A DNA stretch of 64,000 bases from Sulfitobacter sp. EhC04 (GTDB lineage Bacteria; Pseudomonadota; Alphaproteobacteria; Rhodobacterales; Rhodobacteraceae). The position numbers and the translations under genes are program-made. This document shows positions 55,439 to 63,340 of this stretch, one piece after another (position 1 is the stretch's first letter; every line of letters begins with the position of its first letter). The notes under the pieces are model-generated. The model ran no database searches. It was given only the letters and a program-made list of their open reading frames with translations, and was not told where the DNA came from. The stretch covers positions 1-64,000 of the forward strand of contig NZ_LXYI01000034.1 of NCBI RefSeq assembly GCF_001650875.1, given 5' to 3'.

Positions 55439-57184
55439 ATGACTTTCAAACCGGCACAGTGGCCCAGAAAACTCAGATCGCAGGAATGGTACGGCGGCAC
55501 GTCGCGGGACAATATCTATCACCGTGGCTGGCTCAAGAATCAGGGCTACCCCCATGACCTTTTCGACGGTCGCCCGGTCATCGGCATCCTGAACACATGG
55601 TCCGACCTGACCCCCTGCAACGGCCACCTGCGTGAGCTTGCTGAAAAGGTCAAGGCCGGCGTGTGGGAGGCAGGAGGATTCCCGGTCGAGGTGCCCGTCT
55701 TCTCGGCGTCGGAAAATACCTTCCGGCCCACGGCGATGATGTACCGCAATCTAGCTGCCATGGCGGTCGAAGAGCAGATGCGCGCTCAGCCGATCGACGG
55801 TGCAGTCCTTCTGGTCGGTTGCGACAAGACCACGCCCTCCCTGATGATGGGCGCGGCCTCCACGGATATTCCGTCGATCGTCGTCACTGGCGGGCCGATG
55901 CTGAACGGCTGGTTCCGGGGCGAACGTGTCGGGTCCGGAACCGCGCTCTGGCAGATGTCCGAGGACATCAAGGCCGGCAAGATGAGCCAGGAGGATTTCC
56001 TGGATGCCGAACAGGCGATGAGCCGGTCGTCGGGCACCTGCAACACCATGGGGACGGCCTCCACCATGGCCTCGATGGCCGAGGCGCTTGGCATGGCCTT
56101 GTCGGGTAATGCTGCGATCCCTGGCGTGGATGCGCGACGTCGCGTCATGGCGCAGATCACGGGACGCCGTATCGTGCAGATGGTAAAGGACGATCTGAAG
56201 CCCTCGGACATCATGACGAAACAGGCCTTCGAGAATGCGATCCGCGTAAACGGCGCCATCGGCGGGTCGACCAACGCGGTGGTTCATCTGCTTGCGATGG
56301 CGGGCCGGGCTGGCGTTGACCTGACGCTGGATGACTGGGACCGGCTGGGCCGCGACGTGCCGACCATCGTGAACCTCATGCCTTCCGGCAAGTACCTGAT
56401 GGAAGAGTTCTTCTATGCCGGTGGCCTGCCTGTCGTTCTGAAACGCCTGGGCGAGGCGGGGATGCTGCACAAGGATGCGCTGACCGTGTCTGGCGAGGGG
56501 GTCTGGGAGGAGGTCAAGGACGCCGTGAACTGGAACGAGGACGTGATCCTGCCTGTCGACAAGGCCCTGACCCAGTCGGGGGGCATTGCCGTGCTGAAGG
56601 GTAATCTCGCGCCTTGCGGCGCCGTGCTGAAACCCTCTGCCGCGACGCCCGAACTGATGCAGCACAGGGGCCGCGCGGTCGTGTTCGAGGATATCGACGA
56701 TTACAAGGCGCGGATCAACGACGACGCGCTGGATATCGACGAGACCTGCGTGATGGTGCTGAAGAACTGCGGCCCCAGGGGCTATCCCGGCATGTCCGAG
56801 GTCGGCAACATGGGCCTGCCGCCCAAGGTGCTGAAAAAGGGTATCACCGACATGGTCCGCATCTCGGATGCGCGCATGTCCGGCACCGCCTATGGTACGG
56901 TCATCCTGCACACCGCCCCCGAAGCCGCCGCCGGGGGGCCGCTGGCCATCGTGCAGACCGGCGACATGATCGAGGTCGACGTGCAGAACAGGCGCATCCA
57001 CCTTGATCTGACCGACGAGGAGATCGCGGCGCGCCTCGCCAATTGGACCCCGCCGGAGGTTCCTGCCGTGAATGGCGGTTACACCCGGCTTTATCACGAT
57101 GCCGTCGAGGGCGCGGACACCGGGGCCGATTTCAGCTTCCTGAAGGGATGCAGAGGAAACGAGGTGCCCCGTGACAGCCACTAA
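55439..57184 (+). CDS. L-arabonate dehydratase (IlvD/EDD family)
   Basis: A 581-residue iron-sulfur dehydratase converting L-arabonate to 2-keto-3-deoxy-L-arabonate. Cluster ligands are Cys60 (PCNGH), Cys128 (VGCDKT) and Cys201 (SSGTCNTMG), the dehydratase pattern of the sugar-acid subgroup. RVNGAIGGSTNAVVHLLA and the late SDARMSGTAYGTV motif are also present. The length (581) fits arabonate dehydratase rather than IlvD (about 560-615) or Edd. It corresponds to AraC of Azospirillum, not the AraC regulator. The next gene starts inside its last 14 bases. Confidence 0.9.
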   Translation: MTFKPAQWPRKLRSQEWYGGTSRDNIYHRGWLKNQGYPHDLFDGRPVIGILNTWSDLTPCNGHLRELAEKVKAGVWEAGGFPVEVPVFSASENTFRPTAMMYRNLAAMAVEEQMRAQPIDGAVLLVGCDKTTPSLMMGAASTDIPSIVVTGGPMLNGWFRGERVGSGTALWQMSEDIKAGKMSQEDFLDAEQAMSRSSGTCNTMGTASTMASMAEALGMALSGNAAIPGVDARRRVMAQITGRRIVQMVKDDLKPSDIMTKQAFENAIRVNGAIGGSTNAVVHLLAMAGRAGVDLTLDDWDRLGRDVPTIVNLMPSGKYLMEEFFYAGGLPVVLKRLGEAGMLHKDALTVSGEGVWEEVKDAVNWNEDVILPVDKALTQSGGIAVLKGNLAPCGAVLKPSAATPELMQHRGRAVVFEDIDDYKARINDDALDIDETCVMVLKNCGPRGYPGMSEVGNMGLPPKVLKKGITDMVRISDARMSGTAYGTVILHTAPEAAAGGPLAIVQTGDMIEVDVQNRRIHLDLTDEEIAARLANWTPPEVPAVNGGYTRLYHDAVEGADTGADFSFLKGCRGNEVPRDSH

Positions 57185-58133
57185 GGTCGCGTTGGTCGGC
57201 ATCGGCAAGATCGCCCGCGACCAGCATATCCCTGCACTCGCCGCATCAGACGCGTATCAACTGGCCGCCACGGTCAGCCGCTCCGGCGGCACGGAAGGCG
57301 TCGAGAATTACGACACCGTCGAGGCGCTGCTCGCGGCACGCCCCGACATTTCTGCCATCAGCTTCTGCACCCCGCCTCAGGTCCGCTATGCCGGGGCGCG
57401 CGCCGCGCTGGACGCTGGTCGACACGTGATGTTGGAAAAACCGCCAGGCGCGTCGCTGTCCGAGGTCCACGCGCTGGAGGCGCTGGCGCAGGACAAGGGC
57501 CTGACCCTCTTTGCCACCTGGCATTCGCGGCACGCGGCGTCGGTGCCCGCCGCGAAGGCCTGGCTCTCTGACAAAACGGTCAAATCGGTCAGGATCGACT
57601 GGAAGGAAGACGTGCGCGTCTGGCATCCCGGTCAACAGTGGATATGGGAGGCCGGGGGGCTGGGCATCTTCGATCCTACGATCAACGCCTTCTCGATCCT
57701 GACCGAAATCCTGCCGGTCGAAGTTCACGTGACCGGGGCCGAACTGCATTTCCCCAGCAATTGCGAGACGCCGATTGCGGGCGAAATACGGATGGACGGC
57801 CCCGACGGTCCCCTCGTCACCGCCGACGTCGATTTCCTTTGGGAAGGCGATGCCTTGTGGCGGCTGATCGTCGAAACGGACGGCGGCACCCTTACCCTCA
57901 ATCACGGCGGTGCGATCATGGAGATCGACAGCGGCGCTGAGCACAGCACGGGTCGCGAAGAGCCGGGTATTCACGGCGAATATGACGGCCTCTACGCCCG
58001 CTTTGCAGATTTGCTCGATACGAACACCTCCGAAGTCGACCTGCGCCCCATGGTGCTGGTGGCCGACGCCTTCACCCTCGGCAAGCGCCTCGATGCGCCC
58101 GAGTTCTTTGACACAACACTGACGGAAGACTGA
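57171..58133 (+). CDS. D-galactose/L-arabinose 1-dehydrogenase (Gfo/Idh/MocA)
   Basis: A 320-residue NAD(P) oxidoreductase. The N-terminal Rossmann motif is VALVGIGKIARDQHIPAL, and the catalytic lysine motif is HVMLEKPPGASLSEV. This matches galactose 1-dehydrogenases (EC 1.1.1.48) that also oxidise L-arabinose, as in Rhizobium and Azospirillum. The product is the lactone; no lactonase gene is visible nearby. The start is GTG at 57171, overlapping the dehydratase by 14 bases, with a GAGG site upstream. Confidence 0.85.
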   Translation: MTATKVALVGIGKIARDQHIPALAASDAYQLAATVSRSGGTEGVENYDTVEALLAARPDISAISFCTPPQVRYAGARAALDAGRHVMLEKPPGASLSEVHALEALAQDKGLTLFATWHSRHAASVPAAKAWLSDKTVKSVRIDWKEDVRVWHPGQQWIWEAGGLGIFDPTINAFSILTEILPVEVHVTGAELHFPSNCETPIAGEIRMDGPDGPLVTADVDFLWEGDALWRLIVETDGGTLTLNHGGAIMEIDSGAEHSTGREEPGIHGEYDGLYARFADLLDTNTSEVDLRPMVLVADAFTLGKRLDAPEFFDTTLTED

Positions 58134-58134
58134 T

Positions 58135-59658
58135 ATGCTTGATAGCGCACGCCTCACCGGAAAACACCTGATCGCTGGCGAATGGGTCGATGGCGGTCCG
58201 ACTTTCACCTCAGACCCGGTGACCGGCGATCCCGTATCCGTTTATTGCGGCGGGGCAGGTGACATCGACGCCGCCGTTCTCGCGGCGGAGGAGGCTTTCG
58301 TCACATACGGCTGGACCGATCGCGAAACCCGCGCGACCTTCCTCGAAGCCATCGCCGATGAGATCGAAGCGCGGGGTTCTGAGCTTACAGCCTGTGGCTC
58401 TGCCGAAACTGGCCTGCCCAAAGCGAGACTTGAAGGAGAGCGGGGCCGCACGACCGGCCAGCTTCGCATGTTCGCGGACCATATCCGCAAGGGCGATTAC
58501 CTCGACATTCGTCACGACACGGCGCTGCCCGACCGTGAACCGCTGCCGCGTCCCGACCTGCGGATGGTCCAGCGCCCGCTTGGTCCTGTCGCGGTTTTTG
58601 GCGCGTCGAACTTCCCGCTGGCATTCTCCACCGCCGGGGGCGATACCGCCGCAGCGCTGGCTGCCGGCTGTCCGGTGGTCTACAAGGGACACCCCGGCCA
58701 CCCCGCCACTGGCGAATTGGTCGCCCAGGCCATCGCGGCCGCCATCGAGAAAACCGGAATGCCCAAGGGCACCTTCGGGTTCGTCCAGTCAAACACCAAC
58801 GAGGCGGGCGAGGCGCTGGTCAAGCACCCCCTGATCCGCGCCATCGGCTTTACCGGGTCCTTCCGGGGCGGCAAGGCGCTGTTCGATCTGGCCATGGCCC
58901 GACCCGAGCCGATCCCGTTTTATGGTGAGCTTGGTTCGATCAACCCGGTCTTCGTGATGCCCGCCGCCCTCAAGGCCCGCGCGGCCGATACCGGCGCTGC
59001 CTGGGCCGGGTCGCTGACAATGGGCGTCGGCCAGTTCTGTACCAACCCCGGCGTCGTCGTGCTGCCGCAAGGCGCGGGAGGTGACGCGTTCCGCGATGCG
59101 GCGATCAAGGCTCTGGCCGAGGTTGGCCCGCAGCCCATGCTCACGACCGGCACCGCCAAGGGCTATGCTGCCGCCGTGCAGGAGACCGCGAAATCGGCGA
59201 ACCGCCTGACAGAAGCGGCCACAGCGCCGGACCGCTGCGGCCTGCCTGCGGTTTTCGAGGTCACCGGCGCTGACTGGCTGGCCAATCCGGCGCTTGCGGA
59301 AGAGATGTTCGGCCCCGCCGCCATTCTGATCCGCACCGCATCGCCTGCCGAAACGCTGGACATCGCAAGATCGTTCAACGGTCAGCTGACCGTCACGCTT
59401 CAGATCGAGGAAGGGGACACCGACGCCGCCCGCGCGCTGATGCCGGTGCTGGAACGTATGGCGGGCCGGGTGCTGGCGAACGGCTTCCCCACGGGGGTCG
59501 AGGTGGCCGATGCGATGGTCCACGGCGGGCCGTTCCCCGCCTCCACGAATTTCGGAGCAACGTCGGTCGGCAGTCTGGGCATCCGCCGGTTCCTGCGTCC
59601 GGTGTCGTTCCAGAATATCCCAGCCGCGCTTTTGCCCTCCGATCTTCGGATCGGTTGA
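58135..59658 (+). CDS. 2-oxoglutarate (alpha-ketoglutaric) semialdehyde dehydrogenase
   Basis: A 507-residue aldehyde dehydrogenase. Catalytic Cys302 lies in GQFCTNPG and Glu265 in YGELGSINP. The NAD-binding region is GASNFPLAFSTAGGDTAAAL. The C-terminal pattern NGFPTGVEVADAMVHGGPFP is typical of ketoglutarate semialdehyde dehydrogenases (EC 1.2.1.26). It completes the oxidative arabinose route, giving 2-oxoglutarate. It starts one base after the previous stop. A 98-base gap with a hairpin separates it from ytfQ. Confidence 0.9.
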   Translation: MLDSARLTGKHLIAGEWVDGGPTFTSDPVTGDPVSVYCGGAGDIDAAVLAAEEAFVTYGWTDRETRATFLEAIADEIEARGSELTACGSAETGLPKARLEGERGRTTGQLRMFADHIRKGDYLDIRHDTALPDREPLPRPDLRMVQRPLGPVAVFGASNFPLAFSTAGGDTAAALAAGCPVVYKGHPGHPATGELVAQAIAAAIEKTGMPKGTFGFVQSNTNEAGEALVKHPLIRAIGFTGSFRGGKALFDLAMARPEPIPFYGELGSINPVFVMPAALKARAADTGAAWAGSLTMGVGQFCTNPGVVVLPQGAGGDAFRDAAIKALAEVGPQPMLTTGTAKGYAAAVQETAKSANRLTEAATAPDRCGLPAVFEVTGADWLANPALAEEMFGPAAILIRTASPAETLDIARSFNGQLTVTLQIEEGDTDAARALMPVLERMAGRVLANGFPTGVEVADAMVHGGPFPASTNFGATSVGSLGIRRFLRPVSFQNIPAALLPSDLRIG

Positions 59659-59712
59659 CCGCGCGCCGGGAAAGACGAAGATCGGCGGCGGATGGTCCGT
59701 CGCCGATGGTCA

Positions 59713-59735
59713 GGACCCAGGGAGGAATTGGGTCC
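59713..59735 (+). other. Hairpin with Shine-Dalgarno-like loop before ytfQ
   Basis: GGACCCA (59713-59719) pairs with TGGGTCC (59729-59735). The 9-base loop is GGGAGGAAT, itself a ribosome-binding-type sequence. The true site, AGGGAGGGAATT, follows just before the ATG at 59757, so the loop duplicates it. Confidence 0.55.
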
Positions 59736-59756
59736 CTCATTCCTAGGGAGGGAATT

Positions 59757-60704
59757 ATGAGACATCTACTTGCCACAACGGCATTTCTGGCTTTCGGCGC
59801 GTCCGCCGCAATGGCGCAGACGGTCGGCTTTTCACAGATCGGCTCGGAATCCGGCTGGCGTGCTGCCGAAACGACCCTGACCAAGCAGCAGGCCGAGGAG
59901 CGCGGAATCGACCTGAAATTCTCGGACGCGCAGCAGAAGCAGGAAAACCAGATCGCCGCGATCCGGTCTTTTATCGCCCAAGGCGTTGACGCGATCCTGC
60001 TGGCCCCGGTCGTGGCCACCGGTTGGGACTCGGTGCTGAAAGAAGCCAAGGAAGCCGAGATCCCCGTCGTGCTGCTGGACCGTCTGGTCGACAGCGACAA
60101 GTCGCTCTACCTGACTGCGGTCGGTTCCGACCTCGTGCATGAAGGCGAAGTGGCGGGCAAATGGCTGGTCGAACAGGCCTCGGGTGAAGAGTGCCGCGTC
60201 GTCGAACTTCAGGGCACCACCGGGTCTTCCCCGGCAATCGACCGAAAAACCGGATTCGAACAGGGTATCGCCGGGGCCGACAACATTGAAATCGTCCGGT
60301 CCCAGACCGGCGACTTTACCCGCGCCCAAGGCAAGGAAGTCATGGAGAGCTTCTTGCAGGCGGAAAACGGCGGCAAGGACATCTGTGCGCTTTACGCTCA
60401 TAACGACGATATGGCCGTTGGTGCGATCCAGGCCATCAAGGAAGCGGGCCTGAAGCCCGGCGAGGATATCCTGATCGTGTCGATCGACGCCGTGCCGGAT
60501 ATCTTCCAGGCCATGGCGGCAGGCGAAGCAAACGCCACGGTGGAATTGACACCGAACATGGCAGGCCCCGCATTCGATGCTCTCGAAGCCTACCTTGCAG
60601 ACGGAACGGAGCCGGAGAAGTTCATCCAGACCGAATCCAAGCTCTATACCCAGGCGGACGACCCGGCGGGCGAGTACGAACGCCGCAAGGGTCTGGGCTA
60701 CTGA
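59757..60704 (+). CDS. ytfQ: Galactofuranose-type ABC binding protein YtfQ
   Basis: A 315-residue periplasmic binding protein with signal peptide MRHLLATTAFLAFGASAAMA. The mature start QTVGFSQIGSESGWRAAETT and the DAILLAPVVATGWDSVL segment are typical of YtfQ, which binds galactofuranose (and in relatives arabinofuranose). The start ATG has a strong AGGGAGGGAATT site; earlier in-frame codons are rejected. It opens the second importer of the locus. A perfect hairpin after the stop (60718-60745) separates it from ytfR. Confidence 0.9.
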   Translation: MRHLLATTAFLAFGASAAMAQTVGFSQIGSESGWRAAETTLTKQQAEERGIDLKFSDAQQKQENQIAAIRSFIAQGVDAILLAPVVATGWDSVLKEAKEAEIPVVLLDRLVDSDKSLYLTAVGSDLVHEGEVAGKWLVEQASGEECRVVELQGTTGSSPAIDRKTGFEQGIAGADNIEIVRSQTGDFTRAQGKEVMESFLQAENGGKDICALYAHNDDMAVGAIQAIKEAGLKPGEDILIVSIDAVPDIFQAMAAGEANATVELTPNMAGPAFDALEAYLADGTEPEKFIQTESKLYTQADDPAGEYERRKGLGY

Positions 60705-60717
60705 TTCCGGCCTGTTG

Positions 60718-60745
60718 AACGGCGGCGGGCCGACCGCCGCCGTTT
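60718..60745 (+). other. Intercistronic hairpin ytfQ-ytfR
   Basis: AACGGCGGCGG (60718-60728) pairs with CCGCCGCCGTT (60734-60744) around loop GCCGA, followed by TTT. It occupies the same position as the chvE-gguA hairpin, just after a binding-protein gene. Confidence 0.75.
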
Positions 60746-60800
60746 CCCCTGCGCCGAACTTCCTGGCTTGCGCAGCCAGATTTGAAATTCCGGGTGCTGA

Positions 60801-62318
60801 ATGCTTCTGACGATACGATCCCTGACCAAGACCTTCCCCGGCACCAAGGCGCTGGATGGGGTCGACTTTGACCTCGCTGCTGGCGAGGTTCACGCCCTGT
60901 TGGGCGAGAACGGCGCAGGCAAGTCGACGCTGATCAAATGTCTGACCGGGGCATATGAACGCGACGAGGGTCTGATCACACTGGAGGGTGAAACGATTTC
61001 TCCGCGCTCGACCTCAGAGGCGCAGGAGCTGGGGATCGGCACGGTTTATCAGGAGGTCAACCTGTTGCCCAACCTCACGGTGGCGCAGAACCTGACATTC
61101 GGCAATGAACCCCTGCGGTTCGGCATGGTCGACCGGCGCGCACAGCTGCGCCAGGCCGAGGCGATGCTGGAGGGCTACAGGCTGGATATCGACGTTTCCC
61201 GCGACCTTTCGGCCTATTCCGTGGCCATCCGCCAGATCATCGCCATCGCCCGCGCGGTCGCGCTGTCCGGCAAGGTTCTGATTCTGGACGAACCGACCGC
61301 CAGCCTTGATGCGCGCGAGGTCGAGACCTTGTTCGCAGTTGTCCGGGGCCTGCGCGATAAAGGGCTGGGGATTGTCTTTGTCTCACATTTTCTCGATCAG
61401 GTCTTTGATCTGACCGACCGCGTCACTGTGCTGCGCAACGGACAGAAAGTCATCACCGAACGCACTGCCGATCTCGACCGGGTACAGCTGATCGAACATA
61501 TGCTGGGCCGCGCGCTGAAGGACGATGTGGTCGGCCATGCCAAGGCGCATCAGGCGGGCCGGGAATGGCCCGAGCTTTTGAAATTCGAAGGCTTTGGCCG
61601 TCGTGGCCATATCGCCCCCTTTGATCTGAGCGTCGGAGAAGGCGAGGTTCTCGGCCTCGCCGGTCTGCTCGGCTCCGGCCGTACCGAAAGCGCGGAGCTG
61701 ATGTTCGGCCTTGCGGCGGCCCATAGCGGCGCGGCGCGCGACGCCAAAGGGACGCTTGATCTGTCCTCGCCCCGCAAGGCCATCGCTGCGGGCTTCGGCT
61801 TTGCCCCTGAGGAACGCAAGGAGGACGGCATCATCGCCGATCTCTCCGTTCGCGAGAATATTGCGCTCGCCATGCAGGCCCGCCGGGGCTGGATGCGTCC
61901 AATCCCCCGCGCCGAGCAGCAGCGACTCGCCGAGGACTATATCGAAAAGCTCGACATCCGCACCTCCGGCCCGGAACAGCCGATCGGAGATTTGTCGGGC
62001 GGCAATCAGCAGAAGGTCGTCCTGGCCCGCTGGCTGGCCATGAACCCGCGTTTTCTGATCCTGGATGAGCCAACACGCGGCATCGACGTCGGTGCCCATG
62101 CGGAGATTCTGCGGCTGATCCGGCAAGTCACCGCTGAGGGCATGTCGATCCTCGTCATCTCGTCGGAACTGGACGAGTTGATCGCCGTGGCCGACCGGGT
62201 CATCGTGGTCCGTGACCGGCGTCATGTGGCCGAGCTTACCGGTTCCGAGATCACCACAGACACCATTGTCCACGCCATCGCCGCGCCTGACCGCGACACA
62301 ACGGAGGTGCTTGCATGA
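60801..62318 (+). CDS. ytfR: Galactofuranose-type ABC ATP-binding protein YtfR
   Basis: A 505-residue double ATPase of the CUT2 family. The first P-loop is GENGAGKST and the first Walker B is LILDEPTASLDA. The second half has a degenerate P-loop (GLLGSGRTES), an intact LSGGNQQKVVLARWL signature and LILDEPTRGIDVG. The ATG at 60801 follows CGGGTG, a modest site. Its stop overlaps the ytfT start by 4 bases. It pairs with two different permeases, YtfT and YjfF. Confidence 0.92.
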   Translation: MLLTIRSLTKTFPGTKALDGVDFDLAAGEVHALLGENGAGKSTLIKCLTGAYERDEGLITLEGETISPRSTSEAQELGIGTVYQEVNLLPNLTVAQNLTFGNEPLRFGMVDRRAQLRQAEAMLEGYRLDIDVSRDLSAYSVAIRQIIAIARAVALSGKVLILDEPTASLDAREVETLFAVVRGLRDKGLGIVFVSHFLDQVFDLTDRVTVLRNGQKVITERTADLDRVQLIEHMLGRALKDDVVGHAKAHQAGREWPELLKFEGFGRRGHIAPFDLSVGEGEVLGLAGLLGSGRTESAELMFGLAAAHSGAARDAKGTLDLSSPRKAIAAGFGFAPEERKEDGIIADLSVRENIALAMQARRGWMRPIPRAEQQRLAEDYIEKLDIRTSGPEQPIGDLSGGNQQKVVLARWLAMNPRFLILDEPTRGIDVGAHAEILRLIRQVTAEGMSILVISSELDELIAVADRVIVVRDRRHVAELTGSEITTDTIVHAIAAPDRDTTEVLA

Positions 62319-63340
62319 CCGCTCTGCGCCGCGTGACACCGCAATTGCTGACGCTGGCCGCGCTGGTGGCGCTGGTCACGTTGTTCTTTCCTGACTTCCT
62401 GCGGATCGAGGTGGTAAACGGCCGCTTTGTCGGGACGATCATGGACATCCTGAAACGCGGCGCGCCGATTGGCTTGCTCGCTGTCGGCATGACGCTGGTC
62501 ATCGCCACGCGCGGCATCGACCTGAGCGTGGGAACCACGATGGCCATCACGGGCGCGGTCGCCGCCTGGTCGATCACGCAAGGCTACGGGCTTGGCGGCG
62601 CGCTGGTGCTGGCGCTGCTGGCCGGGGTCGCGGCCGGGCTGTGGAACGGCATGCTGGTGGCCATTTTTGGCATCCAGCCGATTGTGGCCACATTGATCCT
62701 GATGACCTCGGGCAGGGGGATCGCACAACTTGTGACCGAGGGGCGCATCCTGACCTTCTCGCATGAGGGCATGGCCTTCTTCGGCTCCGGCGATCTGCTG
62801 GGCATTCCTTCCCCTGCGCTCCTGTGGCTGTTGACTGCTGCTGGCGTGGCGCTTTTGATGCGTCGTTCGGCCCTCGGCATGCTGATCGAGGCCGTGGGGG
62901 TGAACCGCGCCGCCTCCGCCCTTGCGGGGGTCAATGCAACGGTGCTGCTGATTGCGGTCTACGTGGCCTCGGGCCTCTGCGCCGCGCTGGCCGGGATCGT
63001 GGCCACCGCCGACATTCGCGGGGCAGATGCCAACAACTCGGGCCTCTGGCTGGAGCTCGACGCGATCCTCGCCGTGGTGATCGGCGGCAACTCCCTGATG
63101 GGCGGACGCTTCTCCATCGCGGCCTCGCTGCTGGGGGCACTGATCATTCAGACCATAGATACCGGCATCCTGCTGGCGGGCTTTCCGTCGGAATATAATC
63201 TCGTCATCAAGGCGGGCCTCGTGCTGGTCATCCTGGTGCTGCAAAGCCCGAACCTGAGCCATCACTGGTATGCCCTGCGCCGTGCCGCCCGGACCCGCCG
63301 CGAAACCGCCATGGACAGGGCCAAGGAGACAGGACGATGA
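62315..63340 (+). CDS. ytfT: Galactofuranose-type ABC permease YtfT
   Basis: A 341-residue CUT2 permease with about ten hydrophobic segments. Typical motifs are TRGIDLSVGTTMAITGAVAA and LGMLIEAVGVNRAASALAGV. The start overlaps the ytfR stop, and its stop overlaps the yjfF start, so ytfR-ytfT-yjfF are translationally coupled. A basic C-terminal tail (RRAARTRRETAMDRAKETGR) extends beyond the last membrane helix. Confidence 0.92.
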   Translation: MTALRRVTPQLLTLAALVALVTLFFPDFLRIEVVNGRFVGTIMDILKRGAPIGLLAVGMTLVIATRGIDLSVGTTMAITGAVAAWSITQGYGLGGALVLALLAGVAAGLWNGMLVAIFGIQPIVATLILMTSGRGIAQLVTEGRILTFSHEGMAFFGSGDLLGIPSPALLWLLTAAGVALLMRRSALGMLIEAVGVNRAASALAGVNATVLLIAVYVASGLCAALAGIVATADIRGADANNSGLWLELDAILAVVIGGNSLMGGRFSIAASLLGALIIQTIDTGILLAGFPSEYNLVIKAGLVLVILVLQSPNLSHHWYALRRAARTRRETAMDRAKETGR

